A DNA stretch of 64,000 nt from Aphrophora alni. Its lineage: Eukaryota > Arthropoda > Insecta > Hemiptera > Aphrophoridae. Positions 24,735 to 37,130 of the stretch are shown here, piece after piece. Position numbers and translations under genes: made by a program. The stretch is taken from NCBI GenBank assembly GCA_963513935.1, contig OY740769.1:40389120-40453119 (forward strand), in the 5' to 3' direction. A model generated the notes under the pieces. That model did not search any database. It worked only from the letters and a program-made list of their open reading frames with translations, and had not been told where the DNA came from. Position 1 is the first letter of the stretch. Every line of letters starts with the position of its first letter.

Positions 24735-27700
24735 TATTGGACAGACGACAGACAGACATGATTTCAAAATAACTTTTTTGAACTCAACGGACGATTATAT
24801 CCTAAAAAGCTTAACATAGATTTTGTTGACCCATCACATAACTTTCTTTTTACTACGTATTTGTGAGAAAATAAACGTAATTCTGAGAATCGTTCATTAT
24901 CCAAGGATAAATGATGATGCTGCAAGGCGAAACAATTGTAGCTCATTTATATTATTAAAATATTTTGAAACTTTAAGCTTTATTGCTATATTTTATCCTT
25001 GAATAGGGAGTTTCAACAAGAAATATCTGTTGTTAGATTAAATCGTTCATTATTTCAATGGTTTTCTATTTTATAGAAGAGGATGGTTTGTTCTAGTATA
25101 TCGGGTGTTTTTATTCTCACGGGTTGTATAGGAAGGTGAGATGAGGAAAGAGAGGTCATGTAGAATCTTAAAAGGGACATCCAATTTTCTTTCTGTTCGG
25201 TTAATTTGACATAGGCCTACCCTCCTCGGAGTCTGGTGAGACGGTTCCCGCCCTTTAACATGTCCTCACAGAAATCCGGCTACTTGGCCTATATTCTACT
25301 CTAGTAGCCTACTCTCCATTGGAGACTACAATGTGATTTGCTCATCTTTTGTTGTACTGTACTTGAATTGAACAGTTACACATTATCTTTGCAGCAATAA
25401 TAGTTTATAATATAGTGTAAAAACTGTTTAGTTTTCCCTTTGTTTGAACTGTGGGTTCACATAATCTTAGCAAACATAAAATATTTATCCTCGAAAATTA
25501 AAAAATATAAATAATTGTAATATTTGTGAAAATACACCATGAACGCCTTTGATGCGGAATTTCTCACCCTAAGCTATTTTAATTAAATATCGACGGTATT
25601 CAGAGGTTGGTTTTCTTGTTTTCCAATTTACTTGCGAAACCTAGTTTTCTTTTAAGTGTCGTTTCGTACATTGAATCACAAAACTTAACAATTTTTTAAA
25701 TTACGACTTTCTCCTACGAATTATGTTACGTAATTATACATGTTGATAGCTGAATGGTTTCTTAAGATAAAAATATATTAAAAGATTTTCATTATATTAT
25801 TTTTGTTATGGATAGTTTTCTTTTACTTCACTATGTATTAAATTAGTATTACTTGCTTAGACATTGAACGTAACACAACCAACCAAGAATTTATAGAGTT
25901 TTCCTTTCTTGTCTAAGTCATCATTGCCTTATACAAAAAGCATGAAGACCCTTAGCCCTTGAATACTCTAATAAACTCAAAAGACAACAAATGTTGGTCA
26001 AGAGAGACCTGATAGGAAAGAGAGGGACCGACCCAAGACTAGACGAAGAAAGATGTATCACGGGATTACCAAAACCTTAAAGCTGTTTACCTACGAGATT
26101 ATGAAGTGGATCCTCATGTACATGGTATTCAACAATTCATGAAACAAAATTTAATGTTGTTTGCATTGAACAAGGTTTTCATGGGTATTTTATTTTGTTA
26201 TTATTCATTTAACTTAAACCTTGTACCTGGCAAGAAAACTTAGAAACACATATTTAAATTTTCTATAGATTTCGAATAATTAAATGTACATATTGTCTGA
26301 ATTTGTTTCATAAATTGTTGAACAACCTATACATCAGCACGTTGTTTCATCTAATCCAGTTCATAAATTAGATAGTAATCGGCTTTTCAAATCTTGTTTG
26401 TGTGGGTTTTTTTTGGGTCAAACTCAAGGCTAAGTTAATATAACGTGAGGTAAAAATAATTAAATTCTCCATACTTCATCTTCAAAGAACTCTGTAAGAC
26501 GTACTATTGGAAAATGGAAAAAATAATAGTGAAATTTAATTAAAAAAGTTAAAATGTTAAAATAAATTTTTGTAACATCGTATATTTTTGAACGCTATTT
26601 CTACAAATCCTTTATATACTCCAGTAAGGAGTTATCTAACATCTGCTCACATATTTTTTAGCAACAAAATATTCCAGACTTTTGCCCCTCCATTGTATAT
26701 TTAAAGCTGAAACCTTACTGCTACGTCCTTGGATTATACAAATTAGACTAAAATCGATTGACAACAAATTGAATTTAGACAGATTTTAATTTATCAGTTG
26801 CTACATTTCGGACTTGTGACTCTTCAAAGGTTCCTGGTTTGAACGTGTTAAGGTTTCTCGTTTGTTGTTCTATCCCACCGTCTATGGAAAAACTATTAGG
26901 TTTAAATAGCAAAGGATGTGATGGATCATAATTCCATAGAAAGTTTTCATGGAAATATTAGTTTTGAGATATCGGAGTCCAAATATGTCTGAAATTTTTG
27001 AAATTATCTTATGTTTGCCATCGAATAGTAAGCTGCAGTCCAAATAGAAAGGACTTTTTTGATCAAATTTGGTATGTTGGCATATTTTATACGTATATAG
27101 AGTTTTTGTTTTAATTTCTAGCTTCGTTAGGAAAAATCGTGTCAAAAAATGAATATCAAATTTTTTGCTTGGATTTATTTATCTCGGGGAGATTTCCCCC
27201 CTAATTTTTTCCATTACTCAAAATTTGGGGTAGCTACTATAAGACAAAATCGGCTCTAACGGTAGTCTCTGTTGATTAGAACAACGTATAGGTCGCCATT
27301 TCACCAAAAATTTCAAAGGTTTATTTTGTTACATTTTATTAGTACAGTAGCCACAATCCCATTAAAGCAAAACTGCAACTAAATGAATACTGCAGCTAAA
27401 TACTACATTATGCGTGTCAATAGAGAAGTGAATTATGAACAGCCGCCATTTTGTACTGGATCAACCTTTTTGAATGCGGTTTGCGGCATTAAACTCTGCT
27501 AGCTAAGCCCTTTAAAATGATGTGAATATTGACCTATGCTCCTATTTAAGATTTCCTTCCGACTCCTTGCGGGACGTCGGATATGACAGAAAATTGATAG
27601 TTCCTTAAAAAAGTAGATTTTTAGGTGTGGTGTTGATGTACCAAATCTTATTGATTTATCTGTTGTCGTTTAGAAAATATTAAGCCCGTGCGGGACTTTA

Positions 27701-27792
27701 TATACACCCCGTATAGTACCCTATTTATCGTATTCTCTGTGGGTTGCGAAATAGAGACGGACAGACACCAACGTAAAATTTTAAGGGTCCTT
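24735..27792. other. AT-rich DNA with repeat fragments, no gene supported
   Basis: 24735-24850 continues the repeat interrupted by the hAT element (CAGACGACAGACAGAC). 25890-26030 shares a diverged segment with 54165-54300. 25200-25330 is GC-richer but not identifiable. 27220-27250 matches the AGCTACCCC repeat. Confidence 0.5.
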
Positions 27793-27992
27793 NNNNNNNN
27801 NNNNNNNNNNNNNNNNNNNNNNNNNNNNNNNNNNNNNNNNNNNNNNNNNNNNNNNNNNNNNNNNNNNNNNNNNNNNNNNNNNNNNNNNNNNNNNNNNNNN
27901 NNNNNNNNNNNNNNNNNNNNNNNNNNNNNNNNNNNNNNNNNNNNNNNNNNNNNNNNNNNNNNNNNNNNNNNNNNNNNNNNNNNNNNNNNNNN
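27793..27992. other. Assembly gap, 200 N
   Basis: Exactly 200 unknown bases, so probably a placeholder of arbitrary length. Frames running through it have no meaning. Confidence 0.99.
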
Positions 27993-28510
27993 GTTTGGTT
28001 GATAAACCTTCACGTTTGATCGTAAGTTCGTCCATCTATGATTCATTTGCATTAATTTGATCTTTAACTCCTGGAAGCGCCATCTTCAGGAAGATGACAG
28101 TTATATTTACTTCCTTATGGTTATCCCCATGGTTTCTTATATTAATATGATGAAAAAAGTAGGTACACAGTTTATTTAGTGTAAAGCTAAAACGTGGAAT
28201 TATTACCTCTAATTGAATTTTCATGTTCACTCTAATCTGAGATTCCCCTACCTTAGTGTTACACTTGAGTTGTAATATATGAGCATAGAACATTATAATA
28301 CAGGGTCAAAATATAAACAAACTACGTACAAATGAATGCAAATACAGCGTACTTTGTGAAGTGGATCACAATTATTGTGATATTTGTAACCGTTAAAAAT
28401 ACAAAACAGTTTAAATGAGGTACATATCTTATAAATTAATAGGAAAAAGCTAATTATTATTTCAAAAATACTTGATCGGACAATGTTTTAAATGGTATCT
28501 TATATTTTTA
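27993..28510. other. AT-rich DNA, nothing recognised
   Basis: No protein-like frame or repeat with clear ends. Confidence 0.5.
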
Positions 28511-28874
<364 letters not shown>

Positions 28875-28934
28875 TGGGTTAAAAACGATGATGAGTATTT
28901 TGTAGGTATATCCCAGTGTCCACTATTTGGATAT

Positions 28935-30480
28935 TTGTTTTATTTTCATACACTGCTCTTTATTAGCTTCATGAAAAAAGTCAGTTTAAAATACCCTATG
29001 CAAGTACATATTATACAGTCAAAATTAAACATAGTCATACATAATAAACAAGATAAAACTTAACATGTATAATAAATCGGCCCTAATCACAGCGATAAGA
29101 CATATTACAATAATATAAAAATATACATATAAATAGCATAGATAGATAATAGAATATGTCAATAAATAGAACAATCAAATACGTGTAATAAACAGGGAAG
29201 CTACCCAAAACCACAAAAACCAAAATGAAATTTATCAATGCAATTTCAAGCGCTCGTCAACCCTGATATAACTTCCTGATAAGAATAGTATGGACCATCA
29301 ATTAAAAGTTCTTTTATGGCAGTTTTAAATATTGTACCAGTCAAAAGTTTAATTTTCACCGGTAACAAGTTAAGTAATTTTGTTCCTATATACGAGGGCT
29401 TTTTCTCAAATAATTTGAACTTGTGCGATTCTAAATGAAAATCTTACTTATTACGTATTTCATAGGAATAATAATGTCCAAAATTTTGTAGTTTTGTTCT
29501 ATTTGACACAACATGTAAAACACTTTCATTAATAAACATGCTGGGAATAATGTCATGATTTTTAATGGCTGAACTGTGTTACGGCGTAAATCTAGCCTCT
29601 GCATTTTCAGTATATTTCTAATTGCTTTTCTTCTGGATTTTGTAAACCCTTTTCATATTTTGCTGTGAAGAACTTCCTCACAGTGCAGTTCCATAATTTA
29701 AAAACGGATTCACGATGGCATAGTAGACTGATTTCAATTTGATAAGTCACAAATCTTATTCAGTCTACTAATACCTGATGTTTCTCTGTTAACTACCGAG
29801 TCAATATGTAGATTTCAATACAGCATTCGGTCAATTTTGACTTCAAGATACTGTGACTATTCTACATCGGTTATGTCATTACCATCCTAAAGGATATTAC
29901 CACCATTAAGACTTTTACTGCCTCTAACACAAAAGTTTACTAATTAAATCTTCCTAACCATAAGCCCTAAATTCGAATAATATTTAGCAATGAAACTAAC
30001 TTCTTGATTCGTAACTCTGTCTAGCTCCAATTTACAATCACTTGTAGTACAAAGAGTTGTATCAGCTCTCCCTGATTAATAACTCGAGGTAGGTCTTGAT
30101 ATAAATAAGGAACAATAGAGGTCCCAAAACTAATCCCTGTGGGACAACATACTTTATGAAATGAAAATTCGACCCCTAACCCCTACACTAATCCCGATTT
30201 TTTTTTTTATTGAAATCCTCGACCGATTGTTCTCTGTTGCTGATATATAACTTTATCAAATCAAAACATTTTCCACGAATACCTTAATTCGCCTGGCGAT
30301 CTAATAGGACTTCAAAACTGTACTCTGTCAAAAGCCTTAGATAAATTCAAGAATATGCCATTGACTTTTTGCCCTCTCTCTGGTACTAATTATACATGTG
30401 TCCCTGAAAGAACTCTTAAAAAAATAACAATACCTGTTGACTCTTAGACTTCAATAAGTTGATTTACCCCAATTTTATCT
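28935..30480 (-). pseudogene. Jockey-like LINE: decayed reverse transcriptase and 3' end
   Basis: Reading right to left, FLNLSKAFDRV (about 30320-30352) is reverse-transcriptase motif 1 and PQGLVLGPLLFLIY (about 30104-30144) is the PQG...GPLLF block. DTTLCTTSDC and SQYLEVKIDRML with HID follow. The YADD catalytic pair is degraded to ADTTL. RKAIRNILKMQRLDLRR matches the thumb-proximal AIR block. Near 29265-29400 a frame with VKIKLLTGTIFK and GPYYSYQEVI is the usual C-terminal end (YYS.EEF) of jockey/CR1-like LINEs. It is shifted and stopped many times. The 3' untranslated part runs to about 28935, with AATAAA complements at 28939-28944 and 28959-28964. The element is 5' truncated, with no endonuclease seen. 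Confidence 0.8.
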
Positions 30481-30689
30481 TAGTACCGAAATGTAGCCTT
30501 GGGGAGCTAGCTAATGAAGTCGATATTTGAAATTTAATTAATGGAAATATTTATGAAATGGGTCGATGTTGAAATTAAAATTAGTTTACAGTTTCGATAG
30601 TTATGGTTACCTTAATTTTATCTCATCGTATAGAGTTTCATGACATTTCAATCAATTCTGTTTACCTAACTCTAAAAAAACGATATTAC

Positions 30690-30780
30690 CGTTTTCAATA
30701 TAACCTGCAAATCCTGAAGTGTAATATTAAAAAAATTAACACGTGTGGCTTTACCAATTGAGCCACGCCCGGACCAAATG
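30690..30780 (-). mobile_element. tRNA-derived SINE head (A and B box remains)
   Basis: On the minus strand GGGCGTGGCTCAATTGGTAA contains a tRNA A-box-like TGGCTCAATTGG (30754-30765). About 48 bp further on, GGATTTGCAGGTTATATTG (B box GGTTATATTGA, 30695-30705) resembles a decayed GGTTCGANTCC. The spacing fits a tRNA promoter, but the cloverleaf cannot form. It ends in a T-rich stretch on the plus side near 30678 (AAAAAAACG). Tail and target duplication were not resolved. Confidence 0.5.
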
Positions 30781-30789
30781 GCCAAGCAT

Positions 30790-32759
30790 GAGGTTTTTGT
30801 AATAAACTGCTTTATGATGGATACATGAGTTAAATTTAGAAAAGAAGAAGCAACGCGTGATGTTATTATTTGGCAGGTTAAACAATTATTGTCGCTGTAA
30901 AACCCATTAAGATTACCAGTGATTTAACCAGATATTGGGCTATAAAGATAAGATAAACTGCTTAGTGTTTCTAATACTGTATAGGCCTATAGTAATGTCT
31001 ACATATGTCTCTCTCAGAAATACGGGGAAATTTTTAGCTGTCCCAAGAATTGAAGGAAAAATTGGACCGCTTTTGATAAACGAGAAGTAAAGAATTCAGA
31101 AAAATGCTTGTCAAACAGCTGATGGGGCGCGAATTTCGTTGGTGTAACTGCTTGTTTGTCGACGTCGAACTTAGTGTTAAAATATGGAGTTCCTCAGTTA
31201 CACAAAATGAGTTATTACAGGGTCATGTAGGTATTTGGTTACCAGGAACTACCAAAAACCTTAAAACGGCCGCCATTTTGAATTTTACTAAATATATTGT
31301 AAAATATATTTTAAATTGGTTTAAAATTCAATGAAGTTTCCGATTATAGCTACTTTTGTTTATTAATACTTCTGTTTAGTAATAACTATCTTATGTTGTA
31401 TCACGGCAACATCATTTGATTTTGATACTGAAAAATGAGCAATTGTGAAACGTACCAAGTTCCTAGAAATTATCTTTAAAAATTGTTTTTGTAAAATTTT
31501 AAAATCAGCCGCCCGCCTTATTAAAATTTAGTATTGATTTTCTGGTTAACGAAATTCTCCAAAGGTTCGTAAATTTGAGCAAAAAGAGACTAAAATTGCA
31601 CACCCCAGAGGAAAAGTTGGGATCAACTCGAATAGGATCGGTGGATATCTCATATTCTACGGTGATTTTGTTTCCATGCATACTTTATAATACAAATATC
31701 TCTTAACCAAGACTTTGTTGCAGTGCCGAAGTAAATAAATAAATAAAATGAAGAGAAGATACTTTCAAGTGATCTTGAAAACACAGACCAAACAAAACAA
31801 TATTAATGACATTTTATTACCCCCTTTGTACATGAAGTAATTATCAAATTACTCCTTTTGGTTACTCTCGTATTGCTGGAGTTTCCATGATATAGACAGA
31901 GTCTGAGTACCCGATGTGGAAGGGTCGTGCGGCCTTTCCCATAACAATAGAAGTGTGACATCTAATTAGTCACACTTCATCCAGCATCCTAAACTAACTT
32001 TAAATGTTAAGAAGCTTACTTCCTTGATGAAAATAGTGTCTGTCCAGTGTGGATTGAACTATATTTATATTTTATTTGGAAATAAGTTATGTCTTTATAT
32101 TTATATTCTGATACATTTAAAAAGGATAACACTGCTGTACGGTTTGTTATTTTCCCCTTTACATAACTTGGGATTATTGGAAAATAGTTTCTTAGTTTAG
32201 ATTTTGTCCATGGAATTGAATTACTAGTTTTTATATTGTTAAATTAACTGGATATATGTTGTGATTGAAAACTATGTCTTCTAGAGTCCATTTATAATTT
32301 AGAAACCCGCCTACATAAAAATACAAAAAATGTGAAAATAAAATCGTAATTTATTTCTCAAGAGAAACCATTGTATGCCTAATAGTGTATTTTTGCAGTT
32401 TTTATATTTTTATGAAATACACAATTTTTAAAATGTTTCCGCTAGAATGCGAATATATACATACGAACACGTTAAAAAAATATGTATTGTAAATATATTC
32501 TCGCACGTATTGAAAAATAGCGAGAATTCACAACATATATTCTCAAAATATACAGTTTCACATCTAATGAGATATTGTTTTCGTCACGGTATGAGAGGTC
32601 TGTTTCGCTGTCACTTTGATATTGATGATAACTTCGTTATTTATGTTAAGGTCTTTTCATAACATAATATCGTCTCGATACTTTTCACATGTTCTACAAA
32701 ACTCTGACAGTATTTACTTGTGTGGTCATGGTGTTGTTTGAAAACACTTTCACTTTATT
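30790..32759. other. AT-rich DNA, no gene supported
   Basis: The 76-codon frame at 31104-31334 lies over a stretch with GGCCGCCATTTTG, a word that recurs elsewhere in variants, and is probably repeat DNA. 31736-31748 has a short (TAAA)n run. Confidence 0.5.
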
Positions 32760-33950
32760 AATTTTATAAAACACATTGTTCTTGCCCAAGGTAACTCAAT
32801 CGGGTTTAAATCACAATGATAAGGGGGGGGGGGAGTCATAGCACGAAGTACGCAGCAGTTGCAGCCATTTCATTAACCAAAAGGTTACTTAGATGTTGAT
32901 GACTGGAAAGGTTCTGCTTTGACAACCGTATAGGACCAATGCACTCTATGATCTGTCAAATAAGAACTAAGAGTAAATTTAACATTTTTCAGCTCATATT
33001 TGGAGATTTTTCAATATATCTAGAATGATAGGATGCGTTATCCATAACAATAACACTTTGAGGGAAGCATGCACAGCATTTTTTAAACCACTCTTCGAAG
33101 CATGCACCGCTTATTTCATGATGGATGGTAATCAATTCAACTGATTAGAGCTTGGGAAAATTCTGGCATCCTTAGTTGGGTCATTGGTGTCTTTAAAAAA
33201 AATCCATATTCCTTTCCAGCTAAAATCAAGCGCTCTCTTGGAACAGGTAAATCTTTTAGCCCTGTAGTTTCTCCTTCCACAAAAGCTTGTGGAGCAAATT
33301 TTATTCTTTCTAGATGACACGTCTTCTTCACTTTGTTACCTGAGTTCAAGTAATTCTCATCTAAATAAAATATTTATTCTCCTTCATTCCGAAAGCTTCT
33401 GAGATACCGTCTTCTCAAACTCACAAGGTCATGTCGTTCAATGAGCGCTCCAAGATCTTTTAAGTTATCGGTGGGAAGTCGTCGAGCTACAGATCATTAA
33501 ATTTGGCTAAAGATCCGTATTCGTTGAACATCTCAGTAACAGAGGCTGATTTTATCTGAACTTATGAATTCTTTTTTTAGACCGATTCTAGTGAAGTCGT
33601 CTGAATTTTTCGTTTTGCCCCCTTTCCAATTGGCTTTTTTTTCCTTTCTGGAGTTGAAATTTTGCCTTTGTGATTTTTGTGTTTCCTCCACTGTTGTGAC
33701 TGGTTCCAGTCGTAAAGCTGTACGCTTATAAATGTCTTTCATTGATGTCTTCTAATCCGATTCTGTAAGACGTTTTGCAAACACTGTGAATATTATTCGT
33801 CTTTCTCCACGTACTAACACAGCACCACTTTTATGAATATTAATATATTTTAGTACATTTTCCCTCAGTGTCATATTAATCCACATGGCTGTTGTTAATG
33901 ACAGAATTAACACGAGTTTCTCTTGTTTAAGAGGCATTTAAAGCTGTAAT
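32760..33950 (-). pseudogene. IS630/Tc1-like DDE transposase relic (NPIE family)
   Basis: Minus-strand remains of a DDE transposase found in many insects. The N-terminal half (33540-33940) is open but shifted, with no clear motif. From about 33430, LRRRYLRSFRNEGE and then FYLDENYLNSG (first catalytic Asp, 33359-33361) appear, followed by AFVEGETTGLK and RLILAGKEYGF. Around 33040-33130 are IHHEISGACFEEWF and VIVMDNASYHS (second Asp, 33040-33042). Finally PYHCDLNPIELPWAR (catalytic Glu, 32795-32797) matches the PPYHC.LNPIEL.WA signature. Stops and several frameshifts break it. The codons before PYHC have become a run of 11 C on this strand (32823-32833). The stretch between MDNASYHS and PYHC is badly decayed. 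No TIRs were found. Confidence 0.85.
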
Positions 33951-34489
33951 TCATAAAATGATTATAATGTTTAATTATAATATTTCCTTGAATATTGGCT
34001 ACTTATAGTTATGAGTCACATCTTCTTTCGTTCTTTTCCTTAACCTAAGCAGGAAATAACCAAAAGAGGAGTTTAATGGTCAACAATGTATCACGGGAGT
34101 GATCTTTCATAACAATGTAAAACTTCCATCTCTCCCTATTGTCATTTAAGACGAAATATAATATAAAAAATAACTCACTCATTGAATAACTGTCGCTTTC
34201 ATCTAACGAAATTATAAGTAGACTTTATAATATTAATATTGTACTAGACAAACCCCGTGCAGCTCAAAGCGCCGCGTGCTTGCTTTGCTCACAATAAGGA
34301 GGTCTTCATATTGAATTTATTATTTTTTAATAAATCTGAAGTTTATAAAAGATTAGTGGAGGGAGATTGGGATAAAAATATTTTTTTGTATGACTAAATT
34401 ATTTATATGTAAAATTTTGATAATATGCAACAAATTCAAATTTTAATTGACTTAGAAAATTGTTGATGGCATCTTATAATTAGTTAACC
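33951..34489. other. AT-rich DNA, nothing recognised
   Basis: No further part of either neighbouring transposon could be recognised. Confidence 0.5.
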
Positions 34490-34494
34490 GTTTA

Positions 34495-35005
34495 ATAGTC
34501 TGATTTCATTAGCTTTGGCAAAGTCGAAAATGTAGAGTTGGCCATATGAACTGTTTTCTTTATTCTCAGCATACAAAGGTGAAATGAGACAATGAGTTAT
34601 ACCACGAATTTTAAATCAGTAAGGACCATAATTTGGTGAAAGGTCAATTTTTGCACCGAAAGAAGCAAAAGACATTGCATTGTTGTACTGGTGAATGTTC
34701 TCCCAAAAAATTTTAGATTTAATATTGTTACCAGTAAAAAGATCTTTCAGTTGATCAATTATGGTTATTGGCTTTAGTTTTACCTTGCCTTCATAAAAAC
34801 AAAGAGTAAAGCGTCTTGATGTATTTACTTCAGGTTGGAAATACAGTGCAGAACAGTACTGACAAACTCCCACCAGACCACCTATAGAATATGGATTAAG
34901 AGTAGGTGTAAACTTTGAAATGGCACACTTGAAGGTTGGTTTTGATATTTTTGTGTGCATTTGTTGCATTATTTCATCAGCAGGAGGGTCACTTTTGTTA
35001 GTCAT
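34495..35005 (-). pseudogene. Helitron Rep N-terminal region (fragment)
   Basis: A 129-codon open stretch has VCQYCSALYFQPE (paired cysteines), FTLCFYEGKVKL and FWENIHQYNNAMSFASFGAKID, ending at GPY. These match in order the Helitron N-terminal blocks C..C.AL.F..E, CC..GKV.L, F...IR.YN..LAF.S and GPY. A TGA at 34616-34618 stands where the family has a codon after GPY. The same frame then continues with FKIRG, PLYAENK and YGQLYIFDFAKANE, which fits the next Helitron block (Q.YIFD...A...R). It fades at about 34495. The Rep tyrosines and helicase are missing. Function, when alive, would have been rolling-circle transposition. Confidence 0.85.
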
Positions 35006-36210
35006 GTTACGTCTTGCTGGTTCTAGACGACCGGTGAGGGTGGGTTTTCTCGGACGTTTCTTTTTAATTGCTGCAACATCGTTAAAATAGTTTGTTTGCT
35101 GCTGAAGAAGAAGGAGGGTCTATTTCTTGCATTATTTCATCAGTAGGAGGGTCACTTTTGTTAGTCATGTTACGTCTTGCTGATTCTAGACGACCGGTGA
35201 GGGTGGGTTTTCTCTGACGTTTCTTTTTAATTGCTGCAACATCGTTAAAATAGTTTGTTTGCTGCTGAAGAAGAAGGAGGGTCTATTTCTTGCATTATTT
35301 CATCAGTAGGAGGGTCACTTTTGTTAGTCATGTTACGTCTTGCTGATTCTAGACGACCGGTGAGGGTGGGTTTTCTCTGACGTTTCTTTTTAATTGCTGC
35401 AACATCGTTAAAATAGTTTGTTTGCTGCTGAAGAAGAAGGAGGGTCTATTTCTTGCATTATTTCATCAGTAGGAGGGTCACTTTTGTTAGTCATGTTACG
35501 TCTTGCTGATTCTAGACGACCGGTGAGGGTGGGTTTTCTCTGACGTTTCTTTTTAATTGCTGCAACATCGTTAAAATAGTTTGTTTGCTGCTGAAGAAGA
35601 AGGAGGGTCTATTTCTTGCATTATTTCATCAGTAGGAGGGTCACTTTTGTTAGTCATGTTACGTCTTGCTGATTCTAGACGACCGGTGAGGGTGGGTTTT
35701 CTCTGACGTTTCTTTTTAATTGCTGCAACATCGTTAAAATAGTTTGTTTGCTGCTGAAGAAGAAGGAGGGTCTATTTCTTGCATTATTTCATCAGTAGGA
35801 GGGTCACTTTTGTTAGTCATGTTACGTCTTGCTGATTCTAGACGACCGGTGAGGGTGGGTTTTCTCTGACGTTTCTTTTTAATTGCTGCAACATCGTTAA
35901 AATAGTTTGTTTGCTGCTGAAGAAGAAGGAGGGTCTATTTCTTGCATTATTTCATCAGTAGGAGGGTCACTTTTGTTAGTCATGTTACGTCTTGCTGATT
36001 CTAGACGACCGGTGAGGGTGGGTTTTCTCTGACGTTTCTTTTTAATTGCTGCAACATCGTTAAAATAGTTTGTTTCGTTGATAGCTGCTAAAGAAGAAGG
36101 AGGGTCTATTTCTTGCATTATTTCATCAACAGTAGAACCAATTTGGTTGGATGGTTTGGATTTTGACCGTTCTCGACGACCCGTAGGTGTGGGTTTTCGC
36201 GTTTTTAAAT
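35006..36210 (-). repeat. Tandem array in Helitron linker: 163-bp unit derived from a 171-bp coding unit
   Basis: GTTAGTCATG recurs at 34997, 35160, 35323, 35486, 35649, 35812 and 35975: a strict 163-bp period with nearly identical units. The rightmost copy keeps eight extra bases (CGTTGATA, about 36076-36083), making 171 bp or 57 codons. Its frame reads KKKRQRKPTLTGRLESARRN, MTNKSDPP and DEIMQEIDPPSS. Further right, at about 36110-36210, an older diverged unit reads TRKPTPTGRRERSKS and DEIMQEIDPP in the same frame. The 163-bp units cannot stay in frame. Confidence 0.93.
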
Positions 36211-36264
36211 TTTTTTTGTAATTGCGCTTGTTTATGGTGTTACACTTTTGAAATTACCAAAACT

Positions 36265-36504
36265 TTAATATATGGAATTCAGCTGATTAAAGTTTTGCCC
36301 GTATGTCGGATCGCCTATTATGTAATCACTATATCGATGCCATTGTTTCATTACATTACTAACGCACTCTAATCGAATATCATAATGATTTTCTAAATGA
36401 CCATATAAACAATAGGAAACACTTCTGAATAAACAGTTTCCATCTCCAATAATTGGAGTTATGTCAAAATGTTTATAAGTCGTCATGATCGTGGTTGTAA
36501 TCAA
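36265..36504 (-). pseudogene. OTU-like cysteine protease domain, N-terminal half
   Basis: Seventy-nine codons contain IIGDGNCLFRSVSYCLYG, which matches the OTU catalytic block DGNCLFR (Asp and Cys present), followed by HYDIRLECV and a segment ending YGQNFNQLNSIY, then a stop. The OTU fold usually needs about 110-120 residues and a histidine near its end; that half is missing here. OTU domains are known in some animal Helitrons, and the position just upstream of the linker and Rep start fits that. A start inside the fragment cannot be fixed. Confidence 0.75.
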
Positions 36505-36510
36505 GCGATG

Positions 36511-36805
36511 CTAACCAAACAAAAATTTACCAGGAATAATATAACATCTATAAAATTAAATATGTTATTTGTTATGTACTTAGAAACATAATTCTACACG
36601 TTTAATCACCACTAACTTACTTAAATGAAGTAAATTACAATATAAACAAACAATGTTATGATAATAAAACATATGTTTTGTTATCATCAGCTGATCTGTG
36701 CTGTTATATTCAGCTGATCAGTAAAAACAATATTAATGAATAGAAAATATTTAAAATTACATTTTTAGAATATTAAATGAAGGAATAGTAAACTTTTCAG
36801 GCAAA
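36511..36805. other. AT-rich DNA upstream of the Helitron relic
   Basis: Contains ATCAGCTGATC and TTCAGCTGATCAG (about 36684-36722), short palindromes 30 bp apart. Function unknown. Confidence 0.4.
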
Positions 36806-37130
36806 TGGGCAAATATATAGAGTTAATTACCTTTATGTAAATCGGTCCAATAGAACTCCAGATCGCATTCGGAATAAGCTTAAAATTTTACCCCATGTTA
36901 AATTGCCAAAAGAGATTTTAATTCCGTTTTTACGAAATTTAGTGGGGTAATAGCTGAAATCAAAGCAAAATGGTCAAATATACAGACAATTACCTTTCAT
37001 TTAGTAACAACCGTGTGTAAATCGGTCCAGTAGTATGGTCAGACTCGATATCATAAGCTTTAAATTTTTTCCCTATCTTAAATCTCCATAAGAAAAGTTT
37101 ATTTTCCATTTTTGACCCAATTAGCATAAA
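36806..37130 (+). repeat. Diverged two-copy tandem repeat, ~170-bp unit
   Basis: AATTACCTTTATGTAAATCG and AAGCTTAAAATTTTACCCCA (36826-36900) are repeated as AATTACCTTTCATTTAG...GTGTGTAAATCGGTCCAGTA and AAGCTTTAAATTTTTTCCCT (about 36995-37080). Divergence is high, so the repeat is old. Confidence 0.7.

Larger units (their letters stand above)
34490..36510 (-). mobile_element. Helitron relic with OTU-like half domain, linker repeats and Rep N-terminal region
   Basis: Three blocks on the minus strand line up in the order seen in Helitron proteins that carry an OTU domain: an OTU-like start (36265-36504), a low-complexity basic linker that has become a tandem array (about 35006-36210), and the zinc-finger-like start of Rep (34495-35005). 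The Rep catalytic region and the helicase are absent, so the copy is truncated at its 3' side. Helitron ends (5' TC, 3' hairpin plus CTRR) were not identified. Confidence 0.78.

Noticed and set aside
26882..27145. 87-codon minus-strand frame
   Set aside because: It overlaps a dispersed repeat; the peptide is rich in Lys, Ile and Phe, as expected of AT-rich DNA.
27648..28052. Open frames of 84-134 codons across the N run
   Set aside because: Most of the length is unknown bases; no real translation can be claimed.
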